From Acidobacteriota bacterium (GTDB lineage Bacteria; Acidobacteriota; Terriglobia; Terriglobales; SCQP01), in NCBI GenBank assembly GCA_021818955.1, contig JAKASR010000002.1, forward strand, positions 233,659 through 297,658: 64,000 bases of DNA, given 5' to 3'. The position numbers and the translations under genes are program-made. The notes under the pieces are model-generated. The model was not told where the DNA came from, made no database searches, and was given only the letters and a program-made list of their open reading frames with translations. Positions 17,180 through 26,202 of the stretch are shown piece by piece (within the stretch, counting starts at the first letter, position 1; each line of letters begins with the position of its first letter).

Positions 17180-18160
17180 ATGGCATTTCCACTGCATCGT
17201 CCCCGCCGGCTGCGCCAGCAACCCGCTTGGCGGGCCATGATGCGCGAGCATTGGCTCGCGCCCGAGCATCTGGTATATCCCATGTTCGTGCAGGCGGCGG
17301 GCGCCCGCCAGGAGATCGCCTCCATGCCGGGACAATACCGCTGGCCGGTGGCGGAACTGGTGGAAGAAGCGCGGCGACTGCATGAGCGCGGCCTGGCGTC
17401 GCTGATGCTGTTTGGCTTGCCGGAAACCAAAGATGACGAAGGCGGCGGCGCCTGGGCGGAAAATGGCGTAGTGCAGACCGCGACGCGCGCTCTCAAGCGC
17501 GCCTTGCCCGCTTTGCAGGTCATCACCGACGTCTGCCTCTGCGAATACACCCGCCATGGGCATTGCGGCGTGCTGCATGCCACCGCCTCCGGCGTTGAGG
17601 TGCTGAACGACCCCACGCTGGAGTTGCTGGCCCGCACCGCGGTTTCGCATGCCCGCGCCGGCGCCGACATGGTTGCTCCCAGCGACATGATGGATGGCCG
17701 CGTCGGCGCCATCCGCCGCGCCCTCGATAGCGCCGGGTTTGCGCAGACCCCGATCCTGGCCTATGCCGCCAAATTTGCCACCGCCTTCTATGGCCCTTTT
17801 CGCGAGGCGGCGGACTCGGCGCCGCAACAGGGCGACCGCTCCGGCTATCAAATGGACATGGCCAACGGCCGGGAAGCACTGCACGAAATGCAGTTGGATT
17901 TTGAGGAAGGCGCCGACATGTTGATGGTCAAGCCGGCCCTGCCCTGCCTCGATATCCTAGCCGCGGCGCGGGCGCGCTTTCCGGTGCCGCTGGCGGCCTA
18001 TCAGGTTTCGGGCGAATACGCCATGATCAAAGCCGCGGCGCGGGCGGGCTGGCTGGAGGAGGCGCGCGTGGTGCGGGAAACCCTGCTGGCGATTCGCCGC
18101 GCCGGCGCCGACATGATCTTGAGCTATTTCACCCCCGACCTGCTGCCAAACGGGCGCTGA
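17180..18160 (+). CDS. hemB: Delta-aminolevulinic acid dehydratase (porphobilinogen synthase)
   Basis: 326 residues. It condenses two 5-aminolevulinate molecules to porphobilinogen in heme synthesis. The zinc-binding cysteines are in [14 protein letters not shown] (about residues 118-131), so this is a zinc-type enzyme. Further motifs: [33 protein letters not shown] with one active-site Lys, and [13 protein letters not shown] with the Schiff-base Lys. The ATG at 17180 is used; a TTG directly before it is not needed. It is divergent from the thiolase operon. Confidence 0.95.
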   Translation: MAFPLHRPRRLRQQPAWRAMMREHWLAPEHLVYPMFVQAAGARQEIASMPGQYRWPVAELVEEARRLHERGLASLMLFGLPETKDDEGGGAWAENGVVQTATRALKRALPALQVITDVCLCEYTRHGHCGVLHATASGVEVLNDPTLELLARTAVSHARAGADMVAPSDMMDGRVGAIRRALDSAGFAQTPILAYAAKFATAFYGPFREAADSAPQQGDRSGYQMDMANGREALHEMQLDFEEGADMLMVKPALPCLDILAAARARFPVPLAAYQVSGEYAMIKAAARAGWLEEARVVRETLLAIRRAGADMILSYFTPDLLPNGR

Positions 18161-18251
18161 TTCATCCCTGTCGTCTGAAGACCCGCTTTCGGCCGGGCTC
18201 TTCACCGCGGCGGCGCCGCAACATAAAAGCGGCGGAACCGTTATTTCCCGC

Positions 18252-18280
18252 TTGCATTCCGTGCGCTTCCGGCTTACATA
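18252..18280 (+). promoter_or_regulatory. Putative promoter of thiD
   Basis: TTGCAT (18252-18257) is separated by 17 bp from TACATA (18275-18280); transcription would start near 18287, leaving a leader of about 8 nt before the ATG at 18295. No TPP riboswitch is present upstream. Confidence 0.4.
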
Positions 18281-18294
18281 GAAAATGGGCCTGT

Positions 18295-19146
18295 ATGCAT
18301 AGTCTTTCTGCCGCGCCGATTGTGCTCTCCATCGCCGGTTTCGATCCGGCGGGCGGCGCCGGCGTGCTCGCCGACATTAAAACCCTGGCCGCCAACGACT
18401 GCTACGGCATCGCCGTGGTCACCGCATCCACCGTGCAAAACAGCCGTGCCGCCGAGCGCCTGTTCCCGCTACCGGCGGCGCTGGTGCGCGAACAATTGGA
18501 ATTTCTGGTGGCGGATATTGCGCCGCGCGCGGTCAAGATCGGCATCCTGGCCAATGCCGAACTGGTGGACGCCGTGGCGGAGTTTTTAACCCGCCTGCCG
18601 GGCGTTCCCGTCGTCCTCGATCCCGTGCTGGCTTCCACTTCCGGCTTGGAAATGCTCGCCCCCGATGCGATCCCGCTGCTGCTCGAGCGGTTATTGCCGC
18701 GCTGCACCGTGATTACGCCCAATCGCAATGAAGCCGCGCGGCTGAGCGGCATGGAAGTGATTTCGCCCGCGCAGATGGAAGCCGCCGCGCGCGCTCTCTA
18801 CCAGCGCGGTGCCGCTCACGTCATTATCACCGGCGGCGATTTGGAAAAACCCACCGACCTGTTCTTCGATGGCCGGCAGGCGACCCTATTGGGTGGCGAC
18901 CGCATCCGCACCAACAATACCCATGGCACCGGCTGCACCTTTTCCGCTGCCTTGGCCGCCAATTTGGCCCTCGGCAAGCAAGTAAGCGATGCCGTCGTGC
19001 AGGCCAAGGCCTATGTCAGCGCCGCCCTGAAGCAATCCTACCCGGTCGGCTGCGGTGCTGGCCCGCTGAACCATTTCTTCCGCTGGCATGAGCCGCCCCG
19101 CGCCCAAAATGATCCCGCCCCGCTGGAAGAGCACCTCGGCCGCTAA
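18295..19146 (+). CDS. thiD: Hydroxymethylpyrimidine/phosphomethylpyrimidine kinase
   Basis: 283 residues of the ribokinase fold. It phosphorylates HMP and HMP-P in thiamine synthesis. SIAGFDPAGGAGVLADIKT at the N-terminus, VLDPVLASTSG, the VITPNRNEAARL strand and the anion-hole motif NTHGTGCTFSAALAANLALG near residue 205 are all present. Length is slightly above usual because of a short C-terminal tail. There is little room for a Shine-Dalgarno after the predicted promoter. It ends 3 bp from the convergent lptD stop. Confidence 0.94.
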   Translation: MHSLSAAPIVLSIAGFDPAGGAGVLADIKTLAANDCYGIAVVTASTVQNSRAAERLFPLPAALVREQLEFLVADIAPRAVKIGILANAELVDAVAEFLTRLPGVPVVLDPVLASTSGLEMLAPDAIPLLLERLLPRCTVITPNRNEAARLSGMEVISPAQMEAAARALYQRGAAHVIITGGDLEKPTDLFFDGRQATLLGGDRIRTNNTHGTGCTFSAALAANLALGKQVSDAVVQAKAYVSAALKQSYPVGCGAGPLNHFFRWHEPPRAQNDPAPLEEHLGR

Positions 19147-19149
19147 TAA

Positions 19150-21492
19150 CTAGAACAGCCGCTCACCCGTGCGCAGGTTTCCGAAGCTGGCCACATTGGC
19201 TAGATTGAAGCTAAAAAAATATTCCGGCCCGCGCTTGATATTGAGCAGCGAAAAGCGCCGGTATTCGAACGAAATGCCGCAACAATCCCAGTTATAGGAG
19301 CTTTCGATGGCGCCATACTGCAATACCCCGCGTTCGAGGTCATACGCGGTCGCCAGTCCTACGCTCAAGCCGCGTTGGTTGCGGGCGCCATAGCCGGTGG
19401 AAAAACGAAATTGGTCGAAGGATTTCTGGCCTCCCGGCAACAGTTTGGGGTTTAATCCGGTGGGGGCGCGCACCAGAAAATGGCTACCATCGAAAAACAC
19501 CGAGCCCACATGAAAATCGCCGCTGAAGGCGCTGGCGCGTATGCTGCCGCTCGGGCCTACGTCCAGCCGCCACTCCCCTTCGAAATTCGCCCACGGCGAA
19601 ACCCGCACGATGGAGCTAATGGGCGAGAACGGGCGTGCCAGCGACTCGAAGGCAAATGGCGTGAGTTGGGCGGTGGTCAGAAATACATTGCGATGCCCGG
19701 GAATCAGCGCGCCGCCAAACGTCGGATCGAGAAAATATTTTTGCTCCAGAGTCCAGCTCAGTAGTTCGCGCGAGCTGCCATCCTTGTCTTCGACGTAGAA
19801 GCGGTTGCTGAGTTGGTAATCGAGCTCGCGCGTGTCGGTCAGAATATCGATCGGGTCGAACTGTAGCAGGTGCTGGAAATTGTGCACCCCCGTGGTGTAA
19901 TGAAAAGCTACGCTGGGTTGAAGCACATGTTTCCAGCGCACGCCCAGCCAGCTCCCGGAGCCCTTATAGACTTTTTCCAGGCCTGGCGGGATCCAGCGCA
20001 GTTGCACCCGCTCGGCTGTGCGATTGATGGCTTGATGTATAAGCTGCGGTAAATTTCCTGGAGCGCCGGCGGGGTTCTGCTGGCTCGAATAATAGGTTTC
20101 ATCCACGCCAGCGCTTGCCAGCCAGTCGCCAAAATCGGAGTGCCAAGGCAGAGTCAGTTCCGGCGCCAGGTGTAGCCGGTCAACCAAGCCGGTGCCAAAT
20201 TGGGGTTGCGAGCGGTCGAGCAGGCCCCAATCGGTGTCCCAGGAAAGATACAGCGGCAGCGCGTGCACCAGCTTCCGATCCCAACTGCTCCACCCCAAGC
20301 TGGGCAGACTGGTAATGATAATGTCATCGTTTTTTTTCTGACTTAAAAAATTCTGATAGCGGCGGCCGACGAGCGAATAATCGAACCCATTTTCCTGTTT
20401 TTCAAGAAAGCCGGTGGAGATGGCTTCCGAGTTGATGGCCTGATCTAAGCTGGGTTGGAACACCAGGCGCAATACATAAGCTGACAGATAATCGGCATCC
20501 ACTACGGCGCGAAAGCCGGCGACGGGGGCATGTGAAGCGGCTACCCGCACTTCCTGGCCGCCTTGTCCGAGGCGGTCGAAAACGCCATCCACCCCGACTT
20601 GGAGGCGCGATTCCCTCGTCGGCCGGCTGTCAAGCCGGATGTGCTCGGCCCACCCCCGCGTGCTGTAATATTCGCCGCCCAGGGTCACACCCCAACTGCG
20701 GTTAATAGCCCAATAAAAAGCGTCGCCAAGCACGTTGCCTTTCTGGGTGGAGTGGCCGATGTTGGGTATTAAAAACCCGCTTTGGCGTCCGTTGGCTCTA
20801 AGCGAATGCGTCAGATAGGGGAAATAGAACACCGGCACGCCATAGAACCGAAAAGCGGCGCCATGCAGCGTAGCCGAGCGGCCCAGGGTGAAATCGGTTT
20901 GGTGTGCGGTCAGAGTCCATTTGGGATGGGGCAGCGTACAGGAGGTGATGCTGCCGTCGTCAATGCGAAAGCGGCGCGGGCCCAACTGCAACAGCCGGCG
21001 TCCATGAAAAAACAGGGGATTGTTGGAGAGCAGCATCCGCCGCTGTCCCGCCAGTAATGCCCCGCTAAAGCCGTTGAAATTGTCAAACTCGCCTTGGGAG
21101 TGGGCAAAATCGTAAACCGCGCGCGAGGCGCGAATGCGGGTCTTCTCGCGTGCGTCATAGAGCACGACATGGCCGTCGGCCTCGGCTTTTTTGGTCTGGT
21201 TGTTAAAGGTCAGGCTGTCGCAGTATAGGCGGATGCCGGCGTAATCCAATTCCACCTGGCCGATGGCGTGAATAACCGGTCCCTTGGTCCAGAGCTCGCG
21301 CGCAGACAATGTAGTGGGGCCGCCATTTTTTCTGGATGGCAAAAACAGATGTTGACGGCTTGGCGACGGCGCAGCAGCGGCGGATGTACCTGTTTGAGCA
21401 ATAACCGACTGCGCCCTCGCGCGGGAAAAGCCATGACAAAGAAAGCTCAGCGTGATAACTAAAATACCTAGGCGGATGCGCGGCAAAGGCAT
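19150..21492 (-). CDS. lptD: LPS-assembly protein LptD (organic solvent tolerance protein)
   Basis: 780 residues. Signal peptide (about residues 1-27), an N-terminal OstA/LptA-like jelly-roll (TLSARELWTKGPVIHAIGQVELDYAGIRLYCDSLTFNNQTKKAEADGHV region, about 60-110), then a long beta-barrel with alternating aromatic strands to the C-terminus. LptD with LptE inserts LPS into the outer leaflet, so this organism should be a diderm. Sequence conservation outside the N-terminal domain is low, as usual; the interdomain cysteines of the E. coli protein are not evident. Confidence 0.88.
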   Translation of the reverse strand: MPLPRIRLGILVITLSFLCHGFSRARAQSVIAQTGTSAAAAPSPSRQHLFLPSRKNGGPTTLSARELWTKGPVIHAIGQVELDYAGIRLYCDSLTFNNQTKKAEADGHVVLYDAREKTRIRASRAVYDFAHSQGEFDNFNGFSGALLAGQRRMLLSNNPLFFHGRRLLQLGPRRFRIDDGSITSCTLPHPKWTLTAHQTDFTLGRSATLHGAAFRFYGVPVFYFPYLTHSLRANGRQSGFLIPNIGHSTQKGNVLGDAFYWAINRSWGVTLGGEYYSTRGWAEHIRLDSRPTRESRLQVGVDGVFDRLGQGGQEVRVAASHAPVAGFRAVVDADYLSAYVLRLVFQPSLDQAINSEAISTGFLEKQENGFDYSLVGRRYQNFLSQKKNDDIIITSLPSLGWSSWDRKLVHALPLYLSWDTDWGLLDRSQPQFGTGLVDRLHLAPELTLPWHSDFGDWLASAGVDETYYSSQQNPAGAPGNLPQLIHQAINRTAERVQLRWIPPGLEKVYKGSGSWLGVRWKHVLQPSVAFHYTTGVHNFQHLLQFDPIDILTDTRELDYQLSNRFYVEDKDGSSRELLSWTLEQKYFLDPTFGGALIPGHRNVFLTTAQLTPFAFESLARPFSPISSIVRVSPWANFEGEWRLDVGPSGSIRASAFSGDFHVGSVFFDGSHFLVRAPTGLNPKLLPGGQKSFDQFRFSTGYGARNQRGLSVGLATAYDLERGVLQYGAIESSYNWDCCGISFEYRRFSLLNIKRGPEYFFSFNLANVASFGNLRTGERLF

Positions 21493-21559
21493 GGAGCGCG
21501 GAAAAGGTTGGGCGCTCGCGCATCCCTGGCTGCGGATACCTCAGCCAGAGTGGCAATTG

Positions 21560-21585
21560 CCCGGAAACATTCATTATGTTCCGGG
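21560..21585. promoter_or_regulatory. Inverted repeat in the lptD-RDD divergent region
   Basis: CCCGGAAACAT and ATGTTCCGGG flank a 5-bp centre, apart from one unpaired A in the left arm. The element lies 68 bp upstream of the lptD start and 89 bp upstream of the RDD gene, where a shared operator would sit. It could also form a hairpin in either leader. Confidence 0.35.
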
Positions 21586-21673
21586 AGTATCGCCATGGCT
21601 TATGAAAAATCAGCCATAGCGCCGGGCGAGTGCCGAATTTTTCGGAAGCGCTGGCGCAAGGGCCCTGTTTCCT

Positions 21674-22774
21674 ATGTTTTGTTCGCGATGTGGTTATCAA
21701 AGCTGCAACTGTTCTGTTCCTCCCGCCGCTTCGAGCGACAGCAGCGCGCCCCAGTTGGAAATGGACGCGCAGGATTGGACGGAACCGGAATGGCAAGCCG
21801 AGGTGCGCCAGCGCCTGGAGCGCTATCGTGAGCGCCGCCGCCGACGTGGAGGCGCCGAACAACAGCAATTGGAATTTCAGACGCCCAGGCCCGCCAACCG
21901 GGCCCGCCAGCGGCATCCCGACAACGTCATTCCATTTCAAAAAACGCCCGCTCCGCCCTTGGCCGATCCTATCGATCCCGCCGTGCCGGAGCCTATGCTG
22001 GATCCCTGCACCACGCTTTTCCCGGTCGTCGATCCTGCGTCAACGGCAAACTTCGATGCTCCGGTAAAACTCCCGCTTCCACAGCCACTGGAGATTGAAT
22101 CGCGGGCGCCTTTACCCATTGCAACCGCCGCAACTTTAATTTCCGAGCGCCCGCCCCAGGCCGCCGGCGAGGGATATCCTCCTAAGGTTCTGGATTGCGT
22201 TGAGATTCCGGAGCGCGCGCCGAAACCGGAGCCATTGGCCGATATCGTGCAACCCGATTCGTTCGAGCCAGCGCGGCTTCCACTCCATAGCTATGTGCTG
22301 CCCGCAATGGAAATAGCCGTACGGCCACAACTGCCTGCGACGGCGCCCGCGCGAGTTTTGCCGCGCCCGGCAGCGCCGGTGCGCTTGCGTCTGCTGGCGG
22401 CATTGCTGGATTTCGCCGCCATCGCTGGTTTGACCGCACTCTTTGGCCTTGCCGCAGGCATCACCCTGGGCTTTCCGCACCCGCATCGCGCCAGCGACTG
22501 GGCCATGCTGATGCCATTCCCGGCGCTCTGGGCCATGCTCTATTTTTTGCTTTCCTATTACCTTTGCGGCGCCACTCCGGGCATGCGCCACCTGCGGCTG
22601 CGCGTGCTGGATTTTGAAGGCCATCCTTGCCGCCCTTCCCACCTGCGCCTGCGCGCTTGGGTCAGCCTGCTCTCGCTGGCCGCCCTCGGCGTGGGTTTCA
22701 TTTGGGCTTACGTTGACGATGAAGGGCTGAGCTGGCACGACCATTTGAGCCAGAGCTTCATTGTCCGCGCCTGA
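21674..22774 (+). CDS. RDD-family membrane protein with N-terminal Cys-rich segment
   Basis: 366 residues. It opens with MFCSRCGYQSCNC (four cysteines, zinc-ribbon-like), continues through a long disordered Pro/Ala-rich linker (about 40-230), and ends in an RDD domain from about residue 235: RLRLLAALLDFAAIAGLTALFG (RxxAxxxD), a second membrane span PFPALWAMLYFLLSYYLCG and ATPGMRHLRLRVLD, then a third span. RDD proteins are small membrane proteins of mostly unknown, sometimes transport-related, role. The cytoplasmic Cys-rich head is the feature to note. Confidence 0.82.
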   Translation: MFCSRCGYQSCNCSVPPAASSDSSAPQLEMDAQDWTEPEWQAEVRQRLERYRERRRRRGGAEQQQLEFQTPRPANRARQRHPDNVIPFQKTPAPPLADPIDPAVPEPMLDPCTTLFPVVDPASTANFDAPVKLPLPQPLEIESRAPLPIATAATLISERPPQAAGEGYPPKVLDCVEIPERAPKPEPLADIVQPDSFEPARLPLHSYVLPAMEIAVRPQLPATAPARVLPRPAAPVRLRLLAALLDFAAIAGLTALFGLAAGITLGFPHPHRASDWAMLMPFPALWAMLYFLLSYYLCGATPGMRHLRLRVLDFEGHPCRPSHLRLRAWVSLLSLAALGVGFIWAYVDDEGLSWHDHLSQSFIVRA

Positions 22775-22950
22775 AAGGCCGCTGTTTTTCGGAAACCGTC
22801 GGTGGCAAAGGAATCGCGCCATGGTTTGTGCGCTGTTCCTTTAATTTCTAAATCTCTTTTATTCCAGCGGCCGGCGTTGTATCCTGCCGCTTTCCATTTT
22901 CGTATCCTGAATCGCATACCGTCGCAATTGCCCGCACAGGGAGTCATACC

Positions 22951-25900
22951 ATGCTTTCGCTTACCCGCCGCCTCGGATTCTGTGGGCTGCTATTGTATTT
23001 TGGGGCTTTGCCGCTGGCCGCTCAATCCAGCCTGCATTTCCAGGCCAAGCAGTTCAAGGGCTTGCAATGGCGCCAGATCGGCCCCTTCCGTGGCGGACGC
23101 GTGCTGGCGGTCACCGGTGTGCCCGGCCATCCCCGCACGTTTTATTTCGGCGCCGTCTCCGGCGGAGTGTGGAAAACCACCGATGCCGGCATCAGTTGGC
23201 AACCCCTGTTTCAACATCAGAAGGTTTCCTCCATCGGCGCCATCGCGGTCGCGCCATCCGACCCCAATGTGGTTTATGTCGGTACCGGCGAAAGCTGCCC
23301 GCGCGGCGACCTTTCTTTCGGCGATGGCATGTATAAGTCCGTTGATGGCGGCAAGACCTGGAAGCATATTGGTTTAAACGATACCCGCCATATTGCCGCG
23401 ATCATTGTGGATCCGCAAAATCCCGATCGGGTTTTCGTCGCCGCTCTGGGACACGTCTTCGGCCCCAATTCCGAGCGCGGCATCTATCGCAGCCTGGATG
23501 GCGGCAAGACCTGGCAGCGGGTGCTTTATAAAGACGACAACACCGGCGGCGACGACGTCGTTTTCGATCCTCAAAATCCGCATATCCTGTTCGCCGCCCT
23601 CTGGCAGGTGCGGCGCACGCCCTGGGGCTTTTCCAGCGGCGGACCGGGCAGCGGTCTGTATAAATCCCTCGACGGCGGCGATACCTGGCAGCCGGTTTCC
23701 GGGCATGGTTTTCCCGCCGGCGTGCTGGGCAAAATCGGCGTCGCGGTAGCCGCCAACGGCGAACGGGTCTATGCCCAGATTGAAGCCAAAAAAGGCGGCT
23801 TTTACGTCTCCAACGACCAGGGAAAGCATTGGACGCGGGTCAATGCCAATCACAACCTGCGGCAGCGGGCCTGGTACTTCACCCATGTCATCGCCGATCC
23901 GCGTAACACCAATACGGTGTATGTGCTCAACACCTCGGTCATGCGCTCCACCGATGGCGGGCGGAATTTCACTCCGATGCCGGTGCCGCATGGCGACAAT
24001 CACGGCTTATGGATTGCCCCGCGGCATACCGCTCGTATGATCGCCGGCAACGATGGCGGCGCCGCTGTCTCGCTCGACGGCGGGAAAACCTGGAGTTCGC
24101 AAAACAACCAGCCCACGGCGCAGTTCTACCACGTCGCGACCGACAACCGCTTTCATTACTATCTCTATGGCGCGCAGCAAGATAACTCGACCGTCGCCAT
24201 TCCCAGCCGCACCGATCATGGCGTGATCACGCGCGCCGACTGGTATGATGTCGGCGGCGGCGAGAGCGGGTTTGTCGTGCCTGATCCCTCGAACCCACAA
24301 ATCGTTTATGCCGGCTCCTACGACGGCCTGATTACGCGTTATAACCATGCCAATGGTCAGGAGCAGGATGTCACGCCCTGGCCGGATAATCCCATGGGCG
24401 CGGGCGCGTCCAAGCTGAAATACCGCTTTCAATGGACTGCGCCCATCATGATCTCGCCTTTCCCGCCGCATGCGCTCTATTTTGGCGCCCAGGTGCTGTT
24501 CCGCTCCATCGATGGCGGCCAGAACTGGCAAGTGATCAGTCCCGACCTGACCCGAAACGATAAAAGCAAGCAACATTCCGCCGGCGGGCCGATTACCCAG
24601 GACAACACCAGCGTTGAGTATTACGACACCCTCTTTGCCGTGGCGGAATCGCCGCTAAAACAAGGCGAGATCTGGGCTGGCAGCGACGATGGGCTGATCC
24701 ATCTCACTCGCAACCGCGGTAAAAGCTGGGCAAATGTCACCCCTTCGCAATTGCCCGCGTGGACCAAAATCAGCCAGATCGCACCCTCGCCTTTTTCACC
24801 CGCCGTGGCTTATATTGCCGCCAATCGCCGCAAGCTCGGCGACCTGCGGCCAATGCTATATAAGACTACAAACTACGGTAATAGTTGGGAAGAGATTGAT
24901 GCTGGTCTTCCCGCCGATGCGGTGACACATTCGATCTGCGCCGATCCGGTTCGGCGCGGATTGCTATTCGCCGGCACCGAGATTGGCGTGTTTGCCAGCT
25001 TCGATGATGGAGAGCATTGGTCGCCGCTACAGCTCAATCTGCCCACTGCTCCGGTGCGCGATTTGCTAGTGCATGGCAATGATCTGGTGGCGGCGACCCA
25101 TGGCCGCGCGTTTTGGATTTTGGATAACATTACTCCGTTGCGACAACTACAACAATCGGATTTGAACTCGTTTGCCTGGCTATATGCGCCGGCAGTGGCT
25201 TACCGCCAGCGCGGCGGCGGGTTTTTCATGCGCCACTACGCCGCAATGGGGGTAAATCCGCCAGCCGGAGCAGTGATTGATTACCAGCTCAAGGGCAAAC
25301 CGAAGACTGCAATTACATTGGCGATTTACGATAGCCATGGACAACCGATAGATAACTACGTAAGTAAAAACAAAAAAGGTCCGGCGGGCCGAGGCGGATT
25401 CTTTTTCGGTGGCGGAGCGCCGGCTTTGCCGGCCAAGCCAGGCTTGAACCGCTTTGTTTGGAATCTGCGCTATCCCGCGCCCAAGCGGATTCCCGGCGAA
25501 GTGACCTGGGGTTTTCCCCAGGGAGCGTGGGTATTACCCGGCAACTATCAGGTGAAGCTGACAGCCGCGGGCAAAACCTTTACCGCGCCGCTCGAGGTCA
25601 GGCTCGATCCGCGCGTGCATGCCACGCCCGCTCAACTGGCCCAACAATTGGCCTTGATGCAGCAAATCAATCGCCAGGTCGCAGCCGCGCATGCGGCGGT
25701 GATCCATATGCAATCGCTCCAGCGCCAGCTCTCCATGTTGAACCAGAGATTGGCGGGCGATGCCGGCGCCAAGCCGGTTGCAAAAGACGCGCAGGCGCTC
25801 TCCAAACAACTCGGCCAGGTGATTGCCGCCATCGCGCAGTTGAAATCGAAAAGCGGCGAGGATGCCCTCAATTACCGCATCAAGCTCGATGCCAAGCTGG

Positions 25901-26139
25901 AAAATCTTGCCGGTACGGTCGAAAGCGCCGATACCGCGCCCACCGCCGCCTCCTATGCCGTCTACCGGCGGCTGAGCGGCGAGTTGGGCACGCAGTTGGC
26001 CGTCATGCATCAGCTCGAAAATCGCAACCTGGCGCAGCTCAATCGCCAGATTGCGCATGATCACATTCCGATGATCGGCCTGCCGGCGCGGAAATCCAAA
26101 GGCCGCCATCTTCGCCCCGCCGCCAGCGGAAAACGGTAA
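22951..26139 (+). CDS. Secreted BNR/VPS10-type beta-propeller protein
   Basis: 1062 residues with signal peptide (about 1-25). Repeated Asp-box motifs of the form SxDGGxTW (SVDGGKTW, SLDGGKTW, SLDGGDTW, STDGGRN, SIDGGQNW) and the WR.IGPFRGGRV opening mark the BNR/sortilin-like propeller, here covering about residues 30-740. The C-terminal third has a FlgD-like Ig strand region (about 760-850) and a helical coiled region (about 900-1040). Family members are often labelled glycosyl hydrolase, but no catalytic residues are evident. It is likely secreted, of unknown substrate. AGGGAG precedes the ATG. Confidence 0.82.
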   Translation: MLSLTRRLGFCGLLLYFGALPLAAQSSLHFQAKQFKGLQWRQIGPFRGGRVLAVTGVPGHPRTFYFGAVSGGVWKTTDAGISWQPLFQHQKVSSIGAIAVAPSDPNVVYVGTGESCPRGDLSFGDGMYKSVDGGKTWKHIGLNDTRHIAAIIVDPQNPDRVFVAALGHVFGPNSERGIYRSLDGGKTWQRVLYKDDNTGGDDVVFDPQNPHILFAALWQVRRTPWGFSSGGPGSGLYKSLDGGDTWQPVSGHGFPAGVLGKIGVAVAANGERVYAQIEAKKGGFYVSNDQGKHWTRVNANHNLRQRAWYFTHVIADPRNTNTVYVLNTSVMRSTDGGRNFTPMPVPHGDNHGLWIAPRHTARMIAGNDGGAAVSLDGGKTWSSQNNQPTAQFYHVATDNRFHYYLYGAQQDNSTVAIPSRTDHGVITRADWYDVGGGESGFVVPDPSNPQIVYAGSYDGLITRYNHANGQEQDVTPWPDNPMGAGASKLKYRFQWTAPIMISPFPPHALYFGAQVLFRSIDGGQNWQVISPDLTRNDKSKQHSAGGPITQDNTSVEYYDTLFAVAESPLKQGEIWAGSDDGLIHLTRNRGKSWANVTPSQLPAWTKISQIAPSPFSPAVAYIAANRRKLGDLRPMLYKTTNYGNSWEEIDAGLPADAVTHSICADPVRRGLLFAGTEIGVFASFDDGEHWSPLQLNLPTAPVRDLLVHGNDLVAATHGRAFWILDNITPLRQLQQSDLNSFAWLYAPAVAYRQRGGGFFMRHYAAMGVNPPAGAVIDYQLKGKPKTAITLAIYDSHGQPIDNYVSKNKKGPAGRGGFFFGGGAPALPAKPGLNRFVWNLRYPAPKRIPGEVTWGFPQGAWVLPGNYQVKLTAAGKTFTAPLEVRLDPRVHATPAQLAQQLALMQQINRQVAAAHAAVIHMQSLQRQLSMLNQRLAGDAGAKPVAKDAQALSKQLGQVIAAIAQLKSKSGEDALNYRIKLDAKLENLAGTVESADTAPTAASYAVYRRLSGELGTQLAVMHQLENRNLAQLNRQIAHDHIPMIGLPARKSKGRHLRPAASGKR

Positions 26140-26202
26140 GGCAGGGTAGCGCTAAGTCAGGCGGCGGCTAGCTTTACGTTTGGTGTGCGTTGAGGAAAAT
26201 TG

